A stretch of DNA of 64,000 bases from an uncultured Christensenellaceae bacterium (GTDB lineage: Bacteria > Bacillota > Clostridia > Christensenellales > CAG-314): positions 1 to 64,000 of the forward strand of contig CAJUNH010000008.1 in the NCBI GenBank assembly GCA_910587795.1, in the 5' to 3' direction. The notes beneath the pieces were generated by a model. It searched no databases and was not told where the DNA came from. It saw only the letters and a program-made list of their open reading frames with translations. Positions 27,511 through 36,543 of the stretch are shown here, piece after piece; the stretch's first letter is position 1; each line of letters opens with the position of its first letter. The translations under genes were made by a program, and so were the position numbers.

Positions 27511-29601
27511 ATGAATATTAACGAAAAAATTTTACAATTAGCGCGGGATTTGGACGGTAAATATTTTACCGCAAAGCAGCTGCGCGGGATATTGCAAGTT
27601 AAATCTACCGCCGAAAGACAGATTGTGGCGCAGGCTTTGGAAGATTTGCAAAATTCTAACGAAATAGTATTTGACCAACGCAACCGCCGTTACCGTATTG
27701 TTGACGGACGGGATTTCGGCACGGCTGTATTCGAGTGCAACGCGCGCGGATTCGGTTTTTTAATCCGCGAAGACGGCGGCGACTTGTTTGTGCCTGCGTC
27801 CAAAAGTAACGGGGCTTTTCATTTGGATACGGTACTTTACCGCCGTGTGGAGGATACTGCGGACGAGGCGGAAATAGTTAAGGTTATAAAGCGCGGAATG
27901 ACGCAAATTGTCGGTACGTACGACAAAAGCAATAACGCGCGGTTTGTTATTCCCGACGACAGACGTTTTAACAAAGACGTATATATTCAACCCAAAAGAG
28001 ATTTAAACGCCAAAAACGGTCAAAAAGTAGTCGTGCGTATTACATTGTATCCAAACGACCGTCACGCTAAGCCCGAGGGGGAAATCGTGCAGGTTTTGGG
28101 TTTTGAAGGGGAAAAGAACGTCGATATGCTGTCGGTTGCCGCGGCATACGGACTCAGCCGTAATTTTGACGAAAAAGTAAACGCTTATGCGGACAAAATC
28201 CCGCAAAAGCTTACGGAAAGCGATTATGCAGATCGCCGCGATTTGCGCAGCGAAAAAATATTTACTATCGACGGCGAGGACGCAAAGGATTTGGACGACG
28301 CGGTGTCCGTACGTCAAAATACGGACGGTACGTTTAATCTTAAAGTTCACATTGCCGACGTATCGCATTACGTCAAACCGTCGGGCGATATCGACAAAGA
28401 GGCTTTTGCGCGAGGCACCAGCGTTTATTTGCCTCAAATGGTATTTCCCATGCTGCCGCCCCAACTGTCCAACGGCATATGTTCCCTTTATCAGCATGTC
28501 GACCGTTTGGCAGTTACGTGCGAAATGACTATAGACGTGAAAGGTAAGGTAACGGAAAGTGACGTTTATTTGTCCGTTATCAACAGCTGCCACAGACTTA
28601 CTTATACCGACGTGCAGGCAATTTTCGACGGAAATAAACAAACTGCCGAACGGTACGCAGATATTACGGACGATCTGTTTGTTATGAAACGACTTGCCGA
28701 GATTTTGCAGGATAAGCGCAATAAACGCGGCAATATCGAATTTGCGTCAAAAGAAGTAAATTTCGAATACGATGACGACGGAAACGTAGTGGACGTGGTT
28801 CCTCAGGAAAACGGTTTTTCGCATCAGCTGATAGAGGAATTTATGATTGTGGCTAACGAAACGGTCGCAGAATACGCCTCGGTTTGCTGTTATCCGTTTG
28901 TATATAGGGTGCACGATAAACCCGACGAGGAAAAACTGGCGGTACTTACGGCTTTGATGACGGGGTTGGGTATCAACGTTAAACGTTCTCGGCAAATCCA
29001 CAATTCCGTATTGCAGGACGCCTTGATTCAGGCAAGTAAAACCCCGTACTTCCATTTGATAAACGACGTTATGCTGCGTACTATGCAAAAAGCAAAGTAC
29101 AGCGACGTAAATACGGGGCACTTCGGTTTGGCAAGCAAGTGTTATTGTCATTTTACGTCTCCCATACGTCGTTATCCCGATTTGGTTGTGCATAGAATAT
29201 TAAAAACGGCGGTATCAGGAAAAATGACGGATAAAGCGTTGCGCGCTTATGCCGATATGGCGTTTGACGCGGCAAAGCAATCTAACATCCGCGAAAAAAT
29301 CGCCGACGAAGCGGAACGCAAAGCGGACGACGTAAAAAAATGCGCTTATGCTCAAACGGTAATAGGGCAGTCTTTTTCAGCGCGTATTTCGGGTGTTACC
29401 GAAAGGGGCATTTATGCGGAGTTGGATAACACTGTAGAGGGATTTATCCCCGTTGCAAATTTGGGCGAAAGGTTTTCTTATAATCCGCAGCTGTTTTGCT
29501 TGTATAACGACGCCGTACGTTATAGTTTGGGCGACAAAATAGAAATAGTCGTTGCGGGAGTCAATAAGGAAGCCTGCAAAATCGATTTTGAGCTTGCGTA
29601 G
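27511..29601 (+). CDS. rnr: Ribonuclease R
   Basis: A 696-residue 3'-5' exoribonuclease. It has an N-terminal winged helix (about 1-65), cold-shock domains (about 70-220), and the RNB catalytic domain with TIDGEDAKDLDDAVS (about 252-266) carrying the Mg-binding aspartates. An S1 domain ends the protein near residue 690. There is no Lys-rich tail of the kind seen in E. coli. It degrades structured RNA and works with trans-translation; smpB is two genes downstream. AAGGA precedes the ATG. Confidence 0.95.
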   Translation: MNINEKILQLARDLDGKYFTAKQLRGILQVKSTAERQIVAQALEDLQNSNEIVFDQRNRRYRIVDGRDFGTAVFECNARGFGFLIREDGGDLFVPASKSNGAFHLDTVLYRRVEDTADEAEIVKVIKRGMTQIVGTYDKSNNARFVIPDDRRFNKDVYIQPKRDLNAKNGQKVVVRITLYPNDRHAKPEGEIVQVLGFEGEKNVDMLSVAAAYGLSRNFDEKVNAYADKIPQKLTESDYADRRDLRSEKIFTIDGEDAKDLDDAVSVRQNTDGTFNLKVHIADVSHYVKPSGDIDKEAFARGTSVYLPQMVFPMLPPQLSNGICSLYQHVDRLAVTCEMTIDVKGKVTESDVYLSVINSCHRLTYTDVQAIFDGNKQTAERYADITDDLFVMKRLAEILQDKRNKRGNIEFASKEVNFEYDDDGNVVDVVPQENGFSHQLIEEFMIVANETVAEYASVCCYPFVYRVHDKPDEEKLAVLTALMTGLGINVKRSRQIHNSVLQDALIQASKTPYFHLINDVMLRTMQKAKYSDVNTGHFGLASKCYCHFTSPIRRYPDLVVHRILKTAVSGKMTDKALRAYADMAFDAAKQSNIREKIADEAERKADDVKKCAYAQTVIGQSFSARISGVTERGIYAELDNTVEGFIPVANLGERFSYNPQLFCLYNDAVRYSLGDKIEIVVAGVNKEACKIDFELA

Positions 29602-29628
29602 AAAATTATTATTTTTAGTAATTTTTTT
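29602..29628 (+). terminator. Weak terminator after rnr
   Basis: A short AU stem AAAATTA and TAATTTT is followed by TTTTT. It begins right after the rnr stop. The low GC content makes it weak. Confidence 0.45.
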
Positions 29629-29645
29629 AAATTGCTGCAGCGTTG

Positions 29646-29675
29646 TTGACTTAAAGTTTACGTTTGGCGTATAAT
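29646..29675 (+). promoter_or_regulatory. Promoter of the membrane protein-smpB unit
   Basis: TTGACT (29646-29651), an 18-base spacer, TATAAT (29670-29675). Confidence 0.75.
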
Positions 29676-29721
29676 ATATATGCTGACAAGTTGTAGGTTT
29701 TAACTTTAAGGCGGTATACTA

Positions 29722-30129
29722 ATGATTGAAAAACTGGTCGATTGGGGCGGTATCATATTTGCGGCAATAGGTATTATCTGTTTGTTTATGGAGGCTTTTA
29801 CCACGTTTAAGCGGGATAGGAATCCTAAACTTACAATAGTAGGGATGATATTTTTAGCCGTCTCCGTTATGGGATTTGTGGTAACGGAACTTATCCTGCG
29901 CGATAAAAACGTGCCGATTTTCTTGACGGTTGTGTGGATTGTCTTTTTGTGGGTATATATTATTTGTAATTTTGTGTCCGCAATGCTTGTATCCCGCAAA
30001 AACAAAACGGTCAAACGCACGCGGCAGCCTGTTAAGCAAATGGACAATGACAACGCGGACGTAAGCAATACGCAAAGCACTGCCGTAAACGACGATGATA
30101 ATACCGACGGCGCAACTGATTTGAATTGA
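29722..30129 (+). CDS. Small three-helix membrane protein of unknown function
   Basis: 135 residues. Hydrophobic segments are at about 8-28, 37-58 and 65-88, followed by a basic stretch and a polar Asn/Asp-rich tail of about 35 residues. I do not recognise the family. It sits between rnr and smpB, 3 bases before smpB, and is translated from its own promoter region. It may only share the transcript. Confidence 0.75.
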   Translation: MIEKLVDWGGIIFAAIGIICLFMEAFTTFKRDRNPKLTIVGMIFLAVSVMGFVVTELILRDKNVPIFLTVVWIVFLWVYIICNFVSAMLVSRKNKTVKRTRQPVKQMDNDNADVSNTQSTAVNDDDNTDGATDLN

Positions 30130-30132
30130 ATT

Positions 30133-30588
30133 ATGAAAGTTATAGCTAACAACAAAAAAGCGTTCCATAATTATTTTGTAGTAGAAACTTTGGAATGCGG
30201 AATAAATCTTATAGGGTGCGAGGTTAAGAGTTTGCGTAAGGGCGAAGTCAACCTCGCCGATTCATACTGTCGCGTAGAAAACGGCAATCTGGTAATGCTT
30301 GGCTGCCATATTAAAAATTACGATAAAGGCAGTTATTCTAATTTGGATTCGCGCAGAGACCGCCGCTTGCTTGCGCACAAGCGGGAAATTATGCGAATGC
30401 TTGGCAAGGTAAAGGAAAAAGGTTATTCTATCGTTCCATTAAAAATGTATTTTAAGGACAGTCTTGTTAAGGTGGAAGTAGGTCTTGTACGCGGTAAGCA
30501 AAACTACGATAAAAAGGATACTATTTTGCAGCGTGACGCCGACCGTGCGCAGCAGCGCGCCATAAAGGAATACGCCGACCGACGTTAA
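30133..30588 (+). CDS. smpB: SsrA-binding protein SmpB
   Basis: 151 residues, typical length. The beta-barrel core shows the conserved NKKAFHNYFV, GCEVKSLRKGEVNLADSY and GLVRGKQNYDKK, followed by a basic C-terminal helix that enters the ribosome decoding site. It delivers tmRNA to stalled ribosomes. I found no tmRNA gene next to it. It begins 3 bases after the membrane protein gene. Confidence 0.96.
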   Translation: MKVIANNKKAFHNYFVVETLECGINLIGCEVKSLRKGEVNLADSYCRVENGNLVMLGCHIKNYDKGSYSNLDSRRDRRLLAHKREIMRMLGKVKEKGYSIVPLKMYFKDSLVKVEVGLVRGKQNYDKKDTILQRDADRAQQRAIKEYADRR

Positions 30589-30664
30589 CGGACGTAAAGC
30601 TAAAAAATATGCGGATAAGAGCACGCTGAAAAAAGTTTTTTGATTTTTATATAAATTTTTTAAA

Positions 30665-31252
30665 ATGAGCAAAGAAAATTATTGCAACTTAGATAATCTC
30701 GACTTTTCCCGAGTGTCGGTAATAGGCTGTCCGGGCAGCGGTAAAACTACGTTTACAAAAAGTCTTGGGGCTGTCCTGAACCGTACTGTTATTCATTTGG
30801 ACAAATTGCTGTGGGGCGCAAACTGGCAAATGCTTTCCTATAACGAACGCAAGACTATTCACGACGGTATTATCTCTGCGGATAATTGGTTAATCGACGG
30901 TATGTGGAAAAGCCATTTGACCGATCGTTTAAACCGCGCAACGCTAGTGATATTTTTGGATTACAAACGCCGAATAAGCTTTTGGCGTGCGGTTAAACGT
31001 CGGGTAAAATACAGCGGATGCCAGCGCGAAGATATTGCCGACGGCTGTCTGGAAAAACTCGATAGTTATTTTTTGCATTATATATTGTCTTTCCGCCGAA
31101 AGGTACGTCCTGTAATTTTAAACGAATTTTCTCTCCGTCAAAATCTTACCGTAGTTACGCTTAAAAATCCAAAACAAACGGAAAGGTTTTTGCAGTATAT
31201 TAAAGATCGATATAAAAGTCCTGCCGATATTAAAATGCACTCCCAAAGTTGA
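30665..31252 (+). CDS. P-loop kinase, topology-modulation (FlaR-like) type
   Basis: A 195-residue P-loop protein. Walker A GCPGSGKTT is at about 21-29; DKLLWG and GMWKSHLTDRL follow as in adenylate-kinase-like topology modulation proteins. The substrate is unknown. The start codon lies in an AT-rich region with no clear Shine-Dalgarno. The last codons overlap the terminator stem. Confidence 0.75.
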   Translation: MSKENYCNLDNLDFSRVSVIGCPGSGKTTFTKSLGAVLNRTVIHLDKLLWGANWQMLSYNERKTIHDGIISADNWLIDGMWKSHLTDRLNRATLVIFLDYKRRISFWRAVKRRVKYSGCQREDIADGCLEKLDSYFLHYILSFRRKVRPVILNEFSLRQNLTVVTLKNPKQTERFLQYIKDRYKSPADIKMHSQS

Positions 31253-31290
31253 TTGTTTCGTGTTCGGCTTTTGGAGTGCATTTTATATTT
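31232..31290 (+). terminator. Terminator overlapping the kinase gene end
   Basis: A 17-bp stem with one mismatch, arms 31232-31248 and 31268-31284, is followed by a T-rich tract. The left arm lies inside the kinase coding sequence. Confidence 0.85.
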
Positions 31291-31361
31291 AAGGTAAGCT
31301 TTTTTTTATAAGCAGACATAAATAATTTTTCAATTTTCTTTAAGCTATCTTGTTATATTAT

Positions 31362-31390
31362 TTTACAATTTGCGCCCTGTGTGATATAAT
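31362..31390 (+). promoter_or_regulatory. Promoter of the rnf operon
   Basis: TTTACA (31362-31367), a 17-base spacer, TATAAT (31385-31390); about 62 bases before rnfC. A second TATAAT at 31398 lacks a -35. Confidence 0.75.
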
Positions 31391-31451
31391 TAGCGCATAT
31401 AATGTATTATTATGTACATTTAATAATTTTACAAGGAGATTGTTCGCATTT

Positions 31452-32768
31452 ATGAAAACATTCAAAGGTGGTTTCCATGTGCCGGACAACAAAGACCTGA
31501 CGGCGAGCGAATCCATTAAGGAGATGCCCATCGTCACGGATTACTTTGTTTCGTTGTCTCAGCATATCGGTAAACCGGCGGAACTTGTAGTAAATGTCGG
31601 TGATACGGTCAAGGAAGGACAGTTAATAGCCAAGGCTTCGTCCTTTGTATCGGCAAATATCCATTCGCCCGTTTGCGGCGAAGTCGTCGACGTTACTAAA
31701 CGAAAAAATGCTCAGGGCAACGTTGTGGATTACGTCCATATTCGTTCCAACGGCAAGCAGGACGTCGATCTGTTGCCTAAGCTAGACAATCCCACGCGCG
31801 AGCAGATTGTCCAACGCGTAGGCGACGCGGGTATCGTAGGTATGGGCGGCGCGGGTTTCCCCACGGCTGTTAAAATTCAGCCCAAGGACCCTGTGGACAG
31901 CCTTATTATTAACGGAGCGGAGTGCGAGCCGTACCTCAACTGCGATAACCGTTTGATGATAGAGCGCGTAGAAGGTTTTCTTGCAGGCGTAAAGCTGCTT
32001 GCTAAGGCTATCGGCGTGCAAAACGTCTACATAGGTTTAGAAGCAAACAAGATGGAAGCGTATGATACGCTGCTTGCTCAGGAGGGAGTTATCAACGATA
32101 AAACCCCTAAGCAAGAGGGCGATATCGTAGTAGTGCTTCTTAAAAAGAAATACCCTCAGGGTGCGGAAAAGACGTTGATTAAAGCGTGCGTAAACCGCGA
32201 AGTTCCTGTTGGAGGACTTCCCTCTGCAGTAGGCTGTATTGTTTGCAACGTCGCTTCGGCATATGCAGTATACGATGCAGTAGTAAACGGAAAAACGCTG
32301 TACAAGCGTTTGATGACGGTATCCGGCAGGGGTATCGCTACTCCCAAAAATATCGAAGTGCGCGTAGGCACTCCGTTAACTGCCATTGTGGATTTTTGCG
32401 GCGGTTTAAAGGACGATACCGTCAAATTAGTATCCGGCGGACCTATGATGGGATTTTCGTTGGCAGGTTTGGATGTATGTACGACAAAAACCGACAGCGG
32501 ATTTTTAGCGCTGACGGATAAGGAAGCAAGCACTGTATTGCCTACTCCCTGTATTAACTGCGGACGTTGTGCAAGCGTTTGCCCGATGAAGCTTATGCCT
32601 ATGTATATCGATTTTTACGCAACCTGCGGCGATTACGATTCCGCGGTTAAAGTCGGCGGCGCGATGAATTGTTTCGAATGCGGCACCTGCGCATACGTAT
32701 GTCCGGCTAAACGTCCTATCGTACAAAGCGTAAGGCTTACAAAATCTAAGATGAAGGAGAAGAAGTAA
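31452..32768 (+). CDS. rnfC: Rnf complex subunit RnfC
   Basis: A 438-residue peripheral subunit with the NADH/flavin-binding fold (GMGGAGFPTAVK near residue 130) and two [4Fe-4S] motifs, CINCGRCASVCP (about 367) and CFECGTCAYVCP (about 406). It passes electrons between NADH and ferredoxin chain subunits. The ATG at 31452 has AAGGAG 14 bases upstream; an in-frame ATG at 31350 overlaps the promoter. First gene of rnfCDGEAB, with rnfD starting 1 base after the stop. Confidence 0.96.
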   Translation: MKTFKGGFHVPDNKDLTASESIKEMPIVTDYFVSLSQHIGKPAELVVNVGDTVKEGQLIAKASSFVSANIHSPVCGEVVDVTKRKNAQGNVVDYVHIRSNGKQDVDLLPKLDNPTREQIVQRVGDAGIVGMGGAGFPTAVKIQPKDPVDSLIINGAECEPYLNCDNRLMIERVEGFLAGVKLLAKAIGVQNVYIGLEANKMEAYDTLLAQEGVINDKTPKQEGDIVVVLLKKKYPQGAEKTLIKACVNREVPVGGLPSAVGCIVCNVASAYAVYDAVVNGKTLYKRLMTVSGRGIATPKNIEVRVGTPLTAIVDFCGGLKDDTVKLVSGGPMMGFSLAGLDVCTTKTDSGFLALTDKEASTVLPTPCINCGRCASVCPMKLMPMYIDFYATCGDYDSAVKVGGAMNCFECGTCAYVCPAKRPIVQSVRLTKSKMKEKK

Positions 32769-32769
32769 T

Positions 32770-33852
32770 ATGTCTAATTATGTGTATTCTAGTTCTCCGC
32801 ATGTCAAATCGCCGCGCACAACGCGCAGCATAATGATTGACGTTTGTATTGCGCTGCTTCCCGCGTGCATAGCAGGCTGTATACTTTTGGGGCTTGCCGA
32901 AGCAAAACTCGGTTGGCTGTCCTTTATGGTAATTGCGCTTGCTTGTATTTCGGCAGTGGCTGCGGAGTTTATATATCTGCTGTGCTGTAAAAAGAAGTTT
33001 ATGGACATCTTGCGTCAATTCGACTTTACGTCGCTTGTAACAGGTATGCTTGTAGGTATGAATATGTACGCCACATCTAAATGGTATGCCGTTATCCTTG
33101 CAAGCGTATTCGCAATAGTAGTCGTAAAGATGTTGTTTGGAGGCACGGGCAAAAACATAGTCAACCCCGCTATAGCAGGACGTATATTTGCGTTTATTGC
33201 TTTCGGCGCAGCTTTCGGCGGTTCGATGGGCTTTGACAAAAAAGTTTTGTCGACCGTATCGTTTAAGTTTATTCAAACAGGCGCAACTCCGCTTCAAGCT
33301 ATGTTTAACGGAAGCGAAAACAGTCTTACAAATTTAGACTTGTTCCTCGGTACGGGCGTGCCGGGCTGCATAGGCGAAATCTGTAAACTTGCCCTTATAA
33401 TCGGCGGTATCTATTTGGTTGTACGCGGAGTAATTAATTTCCGCTGGCCGTTGGTGTACATAGCCGTTACGGGCGTTGTTTCGGTGCTTATCTTCTGGGT
33501 TGACAGCTGTATCGTAAACGATAAGTTTGTTGCGCAGCTTATGAGTTCTAAGTTTGTCCCCGCGCTGGAAACGTTTCTTCCCTCGATTTTATCAGGCGGT
33601 TTGATTTTGGGCGCTATCTTCATGGCAACGGACTACGTTACTACTCCCAACACAAAACTCGGCAATTATATTTACTTTGTATTGCTGGGAATTTTAACGG
33701 CGGTATTGCGTAAGGCAGTCAAGGGCGAAGCGGTATCTTTTGCGATTATGCTTATGAACTTACTAGTTCCCTTGTTTGATTTGTATATCCGCCGTAGACC
33801 TTTCGGTTACGTTAAACCCGTAAAAGAAAAAAAAGTAAAGGAGGCTGAGTAA
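32770..33852 (+). CDS. rnfD: Rnf complex subunit RnfD
   Basis: A 360-residue membrane protein with about eight to nine helices and a short basic N-terminus. The FMN-attachment region is visible as TGATPLQA near residue 174. It is homologous to NqrB and forms part of the ion channel. The C-terminus has a KEKKVKEAE tail. It lies between rnfC and rnfG with 1-base spacers. Confidence 0.95.
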   Translation: MSNYVYSSSPHVKSPRTTRSIMIDVCIALLPACIAGCILLGLAEAKLGWLSFMVIALACISAVAAEFIYLLCCKKKFMDILRQFDFTSLVTGMLVGMNMYATSKWYAVILASVFAIVVVKMLFGGTGKNIVNPAIAGRIFAFIAFGAAFGGSMGFDKKVLSTVSFKFIQTGATPLQAMFNGSENSLTNLDLFLGTGVPGCIGEICKLALIIGGIYLVVRGVINFRWPLVYIAVTGVVSVLIFWVDSCIVNDKFVAQLMSSKFVPALETFLPSILSGGLILGAIFMATDYVTTPNTKLGNYIYFVLLGILTAVLRKAVKGEAVSFAIMLMNLLVPLFDLYIRRRPFGYVKPVKEKKVKEAE

Positions 33853-33853
33853 A

Positions 33854-35176
33854 ATGGCGAAAGAAGTTAAAAACGCTGTTGAAACGGAAGCAACGGTCTC
33901 CGCTACAAAGAGTATGAAGCGCGGTACCGTAATTCAAGCGGTTAAGGCGATTGCTGTGCTTGTATGTATCTGCCTAGTGTGCGGTGCTCTGTTGGCGCTT
34001 TGCCACGACGTGTTCTACATTTCGGACGATTTACGTTTTAGCCGTTCTATGGCAAAAATTTATCCCGAGCTAGATACTAGCAAGGTGGAAAAACGCGATT
34101 TAGTTACAGATTTTAAAACAAACGCAACTTACGGCGAAGTTAAAAGCGTCGTAACCGACGGCAAAGTTTACATTATCGAAGCTTTGGGCGTAGGCGGATA
34201 TGCAAGCGGTACCGTAACACTGTACGTTGTAGTAGGTATTGCCGACGCTAAAATCGTCAGTTGGGCTGTTAAGGAAAACGTCGGTCAAAGCTATATCGAC
34301 CGTATTCCTTCAAAAGCAGGCACAACTTGGTACGTAGGCAAAGACGTTTCCAACGCTTTGGATTTGGAAATGACCGGTGCAACTGTACTTGCAACCTCTA
34401 CGGCTATAAGTAACGCCGTTAATATGGCTGCATTCTATTGCCGCAGCGCTTTGGGCGTAGGTAAAAACCCCGAAGCGGACGCTCAAAAGGCAATACTCGC
34501 TTTGCTCGGCGACGATTACTCTTCTTATACTTTTGCGTCTGCAAACGTATTAGGCGATTCGAGTAAGGTGGACGAAGAAACAACCGTTAAATCGCTGTTG
34601 GACAACGGCAGTGACGAAATAACTTTCGTTATGTACGCAGACGGCGATAAGGGCGCAGTTAAAGCTTACGTTTACGGCGAAGACGCTGATACGCAGAAAA
34701 TTATCGTATTTGCGGGAGACCAAGTAAAACTGTCCGCTAACCTTACCGAAAGCGACGAGCTTGTAACAAAGGTTACAGAGTTTAACGGCAAATTCCATGC
34801 CATCAAGTCGGGTAATTACAACGGTTACGCTTACATTTCCAACGTAGACGGCGAGGGTGCCGTGTATACGGTGGCAGGTATCAAATCGGCGGTTACTCCT
34901 AAGACTTACGTACTAAAGGTTACTATTGCAACGGACGGCGGAAAAGGCAAAGTTACCGCTATCGAAATAGAAACCGACGGATTTGTGCCGGGCGATCCTT
35001 CGAAGGATGCCGCAAATAAACTGGCAACGTCTTTGGTTGGCGTAACTTTGGACGATATTCAAACTAAGTACGACAGTGATAAACAAAGCGGCGCAACACA
35101 GTCTGCTAACCTTATCCGTATTGCGGTAGAAGCGGCTTTGCGCGATTACGACGCAAACCTTGCGTCTAATAACTAG
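33854..35176 (+). CDS. rnfG: Rnf complex subunit RnfG with two FMN-binding motifs
   Basis: A 440-residue protein, about twice the normal RnfG length. A single membrane helix (about 30-52) is followed by two extracytoplasmic modules. Each ends with a covalent-FMN-type motif: LEMTGATVLATS (about residue 174) and DKQSGATQSA (about 414). The second fits D-x-x-S-G-A-T exactly; the first has the Asp one residue too far away. FMN would be attached by an ApbE transferase, not present here. Electron transfer within Rnf is the expected role. It starts 1 base after rnfD. Confidence 0.9.
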   Translation: MAKEVKNAVETEATVSATKSMKRGTVIQAVKAIAVLVCICLVCGALLALCHDVFYISDDLRFSRSMAKIYPELDTSKVEKRDLVTDFKTNATYGEVKSVVTDGKVYIIEALGVGGYASGTVTLYVVVGIADAKIVSWAVKENVGQSYIDRIPSKAGTTWYVGKDVSNALDLEMTGATVLATSTAISNAVNMAAFYCRSALGVGKNPEADAQKAILALLGDDYSSYTFASANVLGDSSKVDEETTVKSLLDNGSDEITFVMYADGDKGAVKAYVYGEDADTQKIIVFAGDQVKLSANLTESDELVTKVTEFNGKFHAIKSGNYNGYAYISNVDGEGAVYTVAGIKSAVTPKTYVLKVTIATDGGKGKVTAIEIETDGFVPGDPSKDAANKLATSLVGVTLDDIQTKYDSDKQSGATQSANLIRIAVEAALRDYDANLASNN

Positions 35177-35189
35177 GGAGGCGGAACAA

Positions 35190-35885
35190 ATGTTTAAAGA
35201 TAAATTAAAAAACATAGCTCTTGACGGAACCGTCCGTCAAAATCCCACTTTCCGTTTGGTATTGGGTACTTGCCCGACGCTAGCTTTAACGTCGATGGCG
35301 TTGGACAGTCTTGTAATGGGTATTGCGGTAACGTTTGTATTGATTTGCAGTAACGTAATCATTTCGCTGCTTCGCAATATCATTCCCGACAGAGTTCGTA
35401 TTCCTTGCTTTATCGTAATAATAGCAACTTTCGTTACTATTGTTTGTATGTTTATGGAAGCGGTCTTGCCTGCATTATACGAAAGTATAGGTATGTTCCT
35501 ATCGCTGATAGTGGTTAACTGTATTATCCTCGGCAGAGCGGAAAGCTATGCTTCTCACAACCCCGTAGGTTATTCCGCGCTCGACGGTTTGTTTATGGGC
35601 TTAGGATTTACCGTATCCATTACTTTAATGGGTATCGTGCGCGAAATTTTGGGTAAAGGTTCGTTGTTCGGCGCAGAACTGTGGAGTTTCAAAATAGGCT
35701 TCTTTGCTTCGTCGGCGGGCGCGTTCCTTACATACGGCTTGTTTATTGCAATTTTTAACGTTTGCTATAACGCCGTAGACCGCAAGTTAAAGCATAAACA
35801 CGCAGTTAAGGAAACTGACGCTCACGCAGAGGCTGTTGCCGAGGCGCAAGCGGAAGCTGCTGTTACTGCAAAGGAGGCAGAGTAA
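35190..35885 (+). CDS. rnfE: Rnf complex subunit RnfE
   Basis: A 231-residue six-helix membrane subunit related to NqrD. Conserved segments include NPTFRLVLGTCPTLA, VNCIILGRAE and DGLFMGLGFT. The start at 35190 has GGGAGG 9 bases upstream. The last 40 residues form an Ala/Glu-rich tail which seems specific to this lineage. It is paired with RnfA in the membrane core. The rnfA start lies 1 base after the stop. Confidence 0.95.
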   Translation: MFKDKLKNIALDGTVRQNPTFRLVLGTCPTLALTSMALDSLVMGIAVTFVLICSNVIISLLRNIIPDRVRIPCFIVIIATFVTIVCMFMEAVLPALYESIGMFLSLIVVNCIILGRAESYASHNPVGYSALDGLFMGLGFTVSITLMGIVREILGKGSLFGAELWSFKIGFFASSAGAFLTYGLFIAIFNVCYNAVDRKLKHKHAVKETDAHAEAVAEAQAEAAVTAKEAE

Positions 35886-35886
35886 T

Positions 35887-36531
35887 ATGGACGTATTCGG
35901 TATAATCGTTGCGGCTCTGTTCGCAAATAACTTTGTATTATCGCAATTTTTGGGAATCTGCCCGTTTTTGGGTGTTTCCAAAAAAACAAATTCAGCGTTG
36001 GGAATGGGGCTTGCCGTTACGGCGGTTATGGTTATAACCTGTGTCGTAACGTATCCCATTTACGTATTTGTGCTTATGCCTTTGGGAATCGAATACCTTA
36101 ATATAATCGTATTTATTTTGGTAATCGCGTCTTTAGTGCAGATTTTGGAAATGGTACTCAAAAAGTTCAGCCCCGGTTTGTATTCCTCTTTGGGAATTTA
36201 TCTTCCCCTTGTAACCACAAACTGCGCAATATTAGGTATTGCTAAGGTTGTTACGGCAACGGCGGTGGATATGGATTCGGCTCACTTTGTGTTTAAAAAC
36301 GTTATTTTCGGCAAGTTTGTACAATTCGGTATGCAGATGTCGTTGGGCGAGGCGGTGTTCTCGGGTTTGTTTTACGGCTTAGGGTTTACCCTTGCAATCG
36401 TATTGCTTTCCGGTCTCCGTCAAAAGGTAGATAAGCTTAATATTGCAAAACCTCTGCGCGGATTTCCCATCACAATGATTACGGCTTGCTTTATGGCAAT
36501 GGCGTTCTACATTTTCAGCCTTATGGCATAA
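35887..36531 (+). CDS. rnfA: Rnf complex subunit RnfA
   Basis: A 214-residue six-helix membrane protein related to NqrE. It has ANNFVLSQFLGICPFLGVS near the N-terminus and TTNCAILG in the middle, with the conserved Cys that in NqrDE binds an iron-sulfur centre between the subunits. I chose the ATG at 35887 over an earlier in-frame one inside rnfE because the GGAGGC box at 35874 precedes it. Confidence 0.95.
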   Translation: MDVFGIIVAALFANNFVLSQFLGICPFLGVSKKTNSALGMGLAVTAVMVITCVVTYPIYVFVLMPLGIEYLNIIVFILVIASLVQILEMVLKKFSPGLYSSLGIYLPLVTTNCAILGIAKVVTATAVDMDSAHFVFKNVIFGKFVQFGMQMSLGEAVFSGLFYGLGFTLAIVLLSGLRQKVDKLNIAKPLRGFPITMITACFMAMAFYIFSLMA

Positions 36532-36543
36532 GGGAGGTTTACC

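Noticed and set aside
30589..30664. A tmRNA gene near smpB
   Set aside because: The spacer is too short and AT-rich, with no tRNA-like ends or tag-coding sequence.
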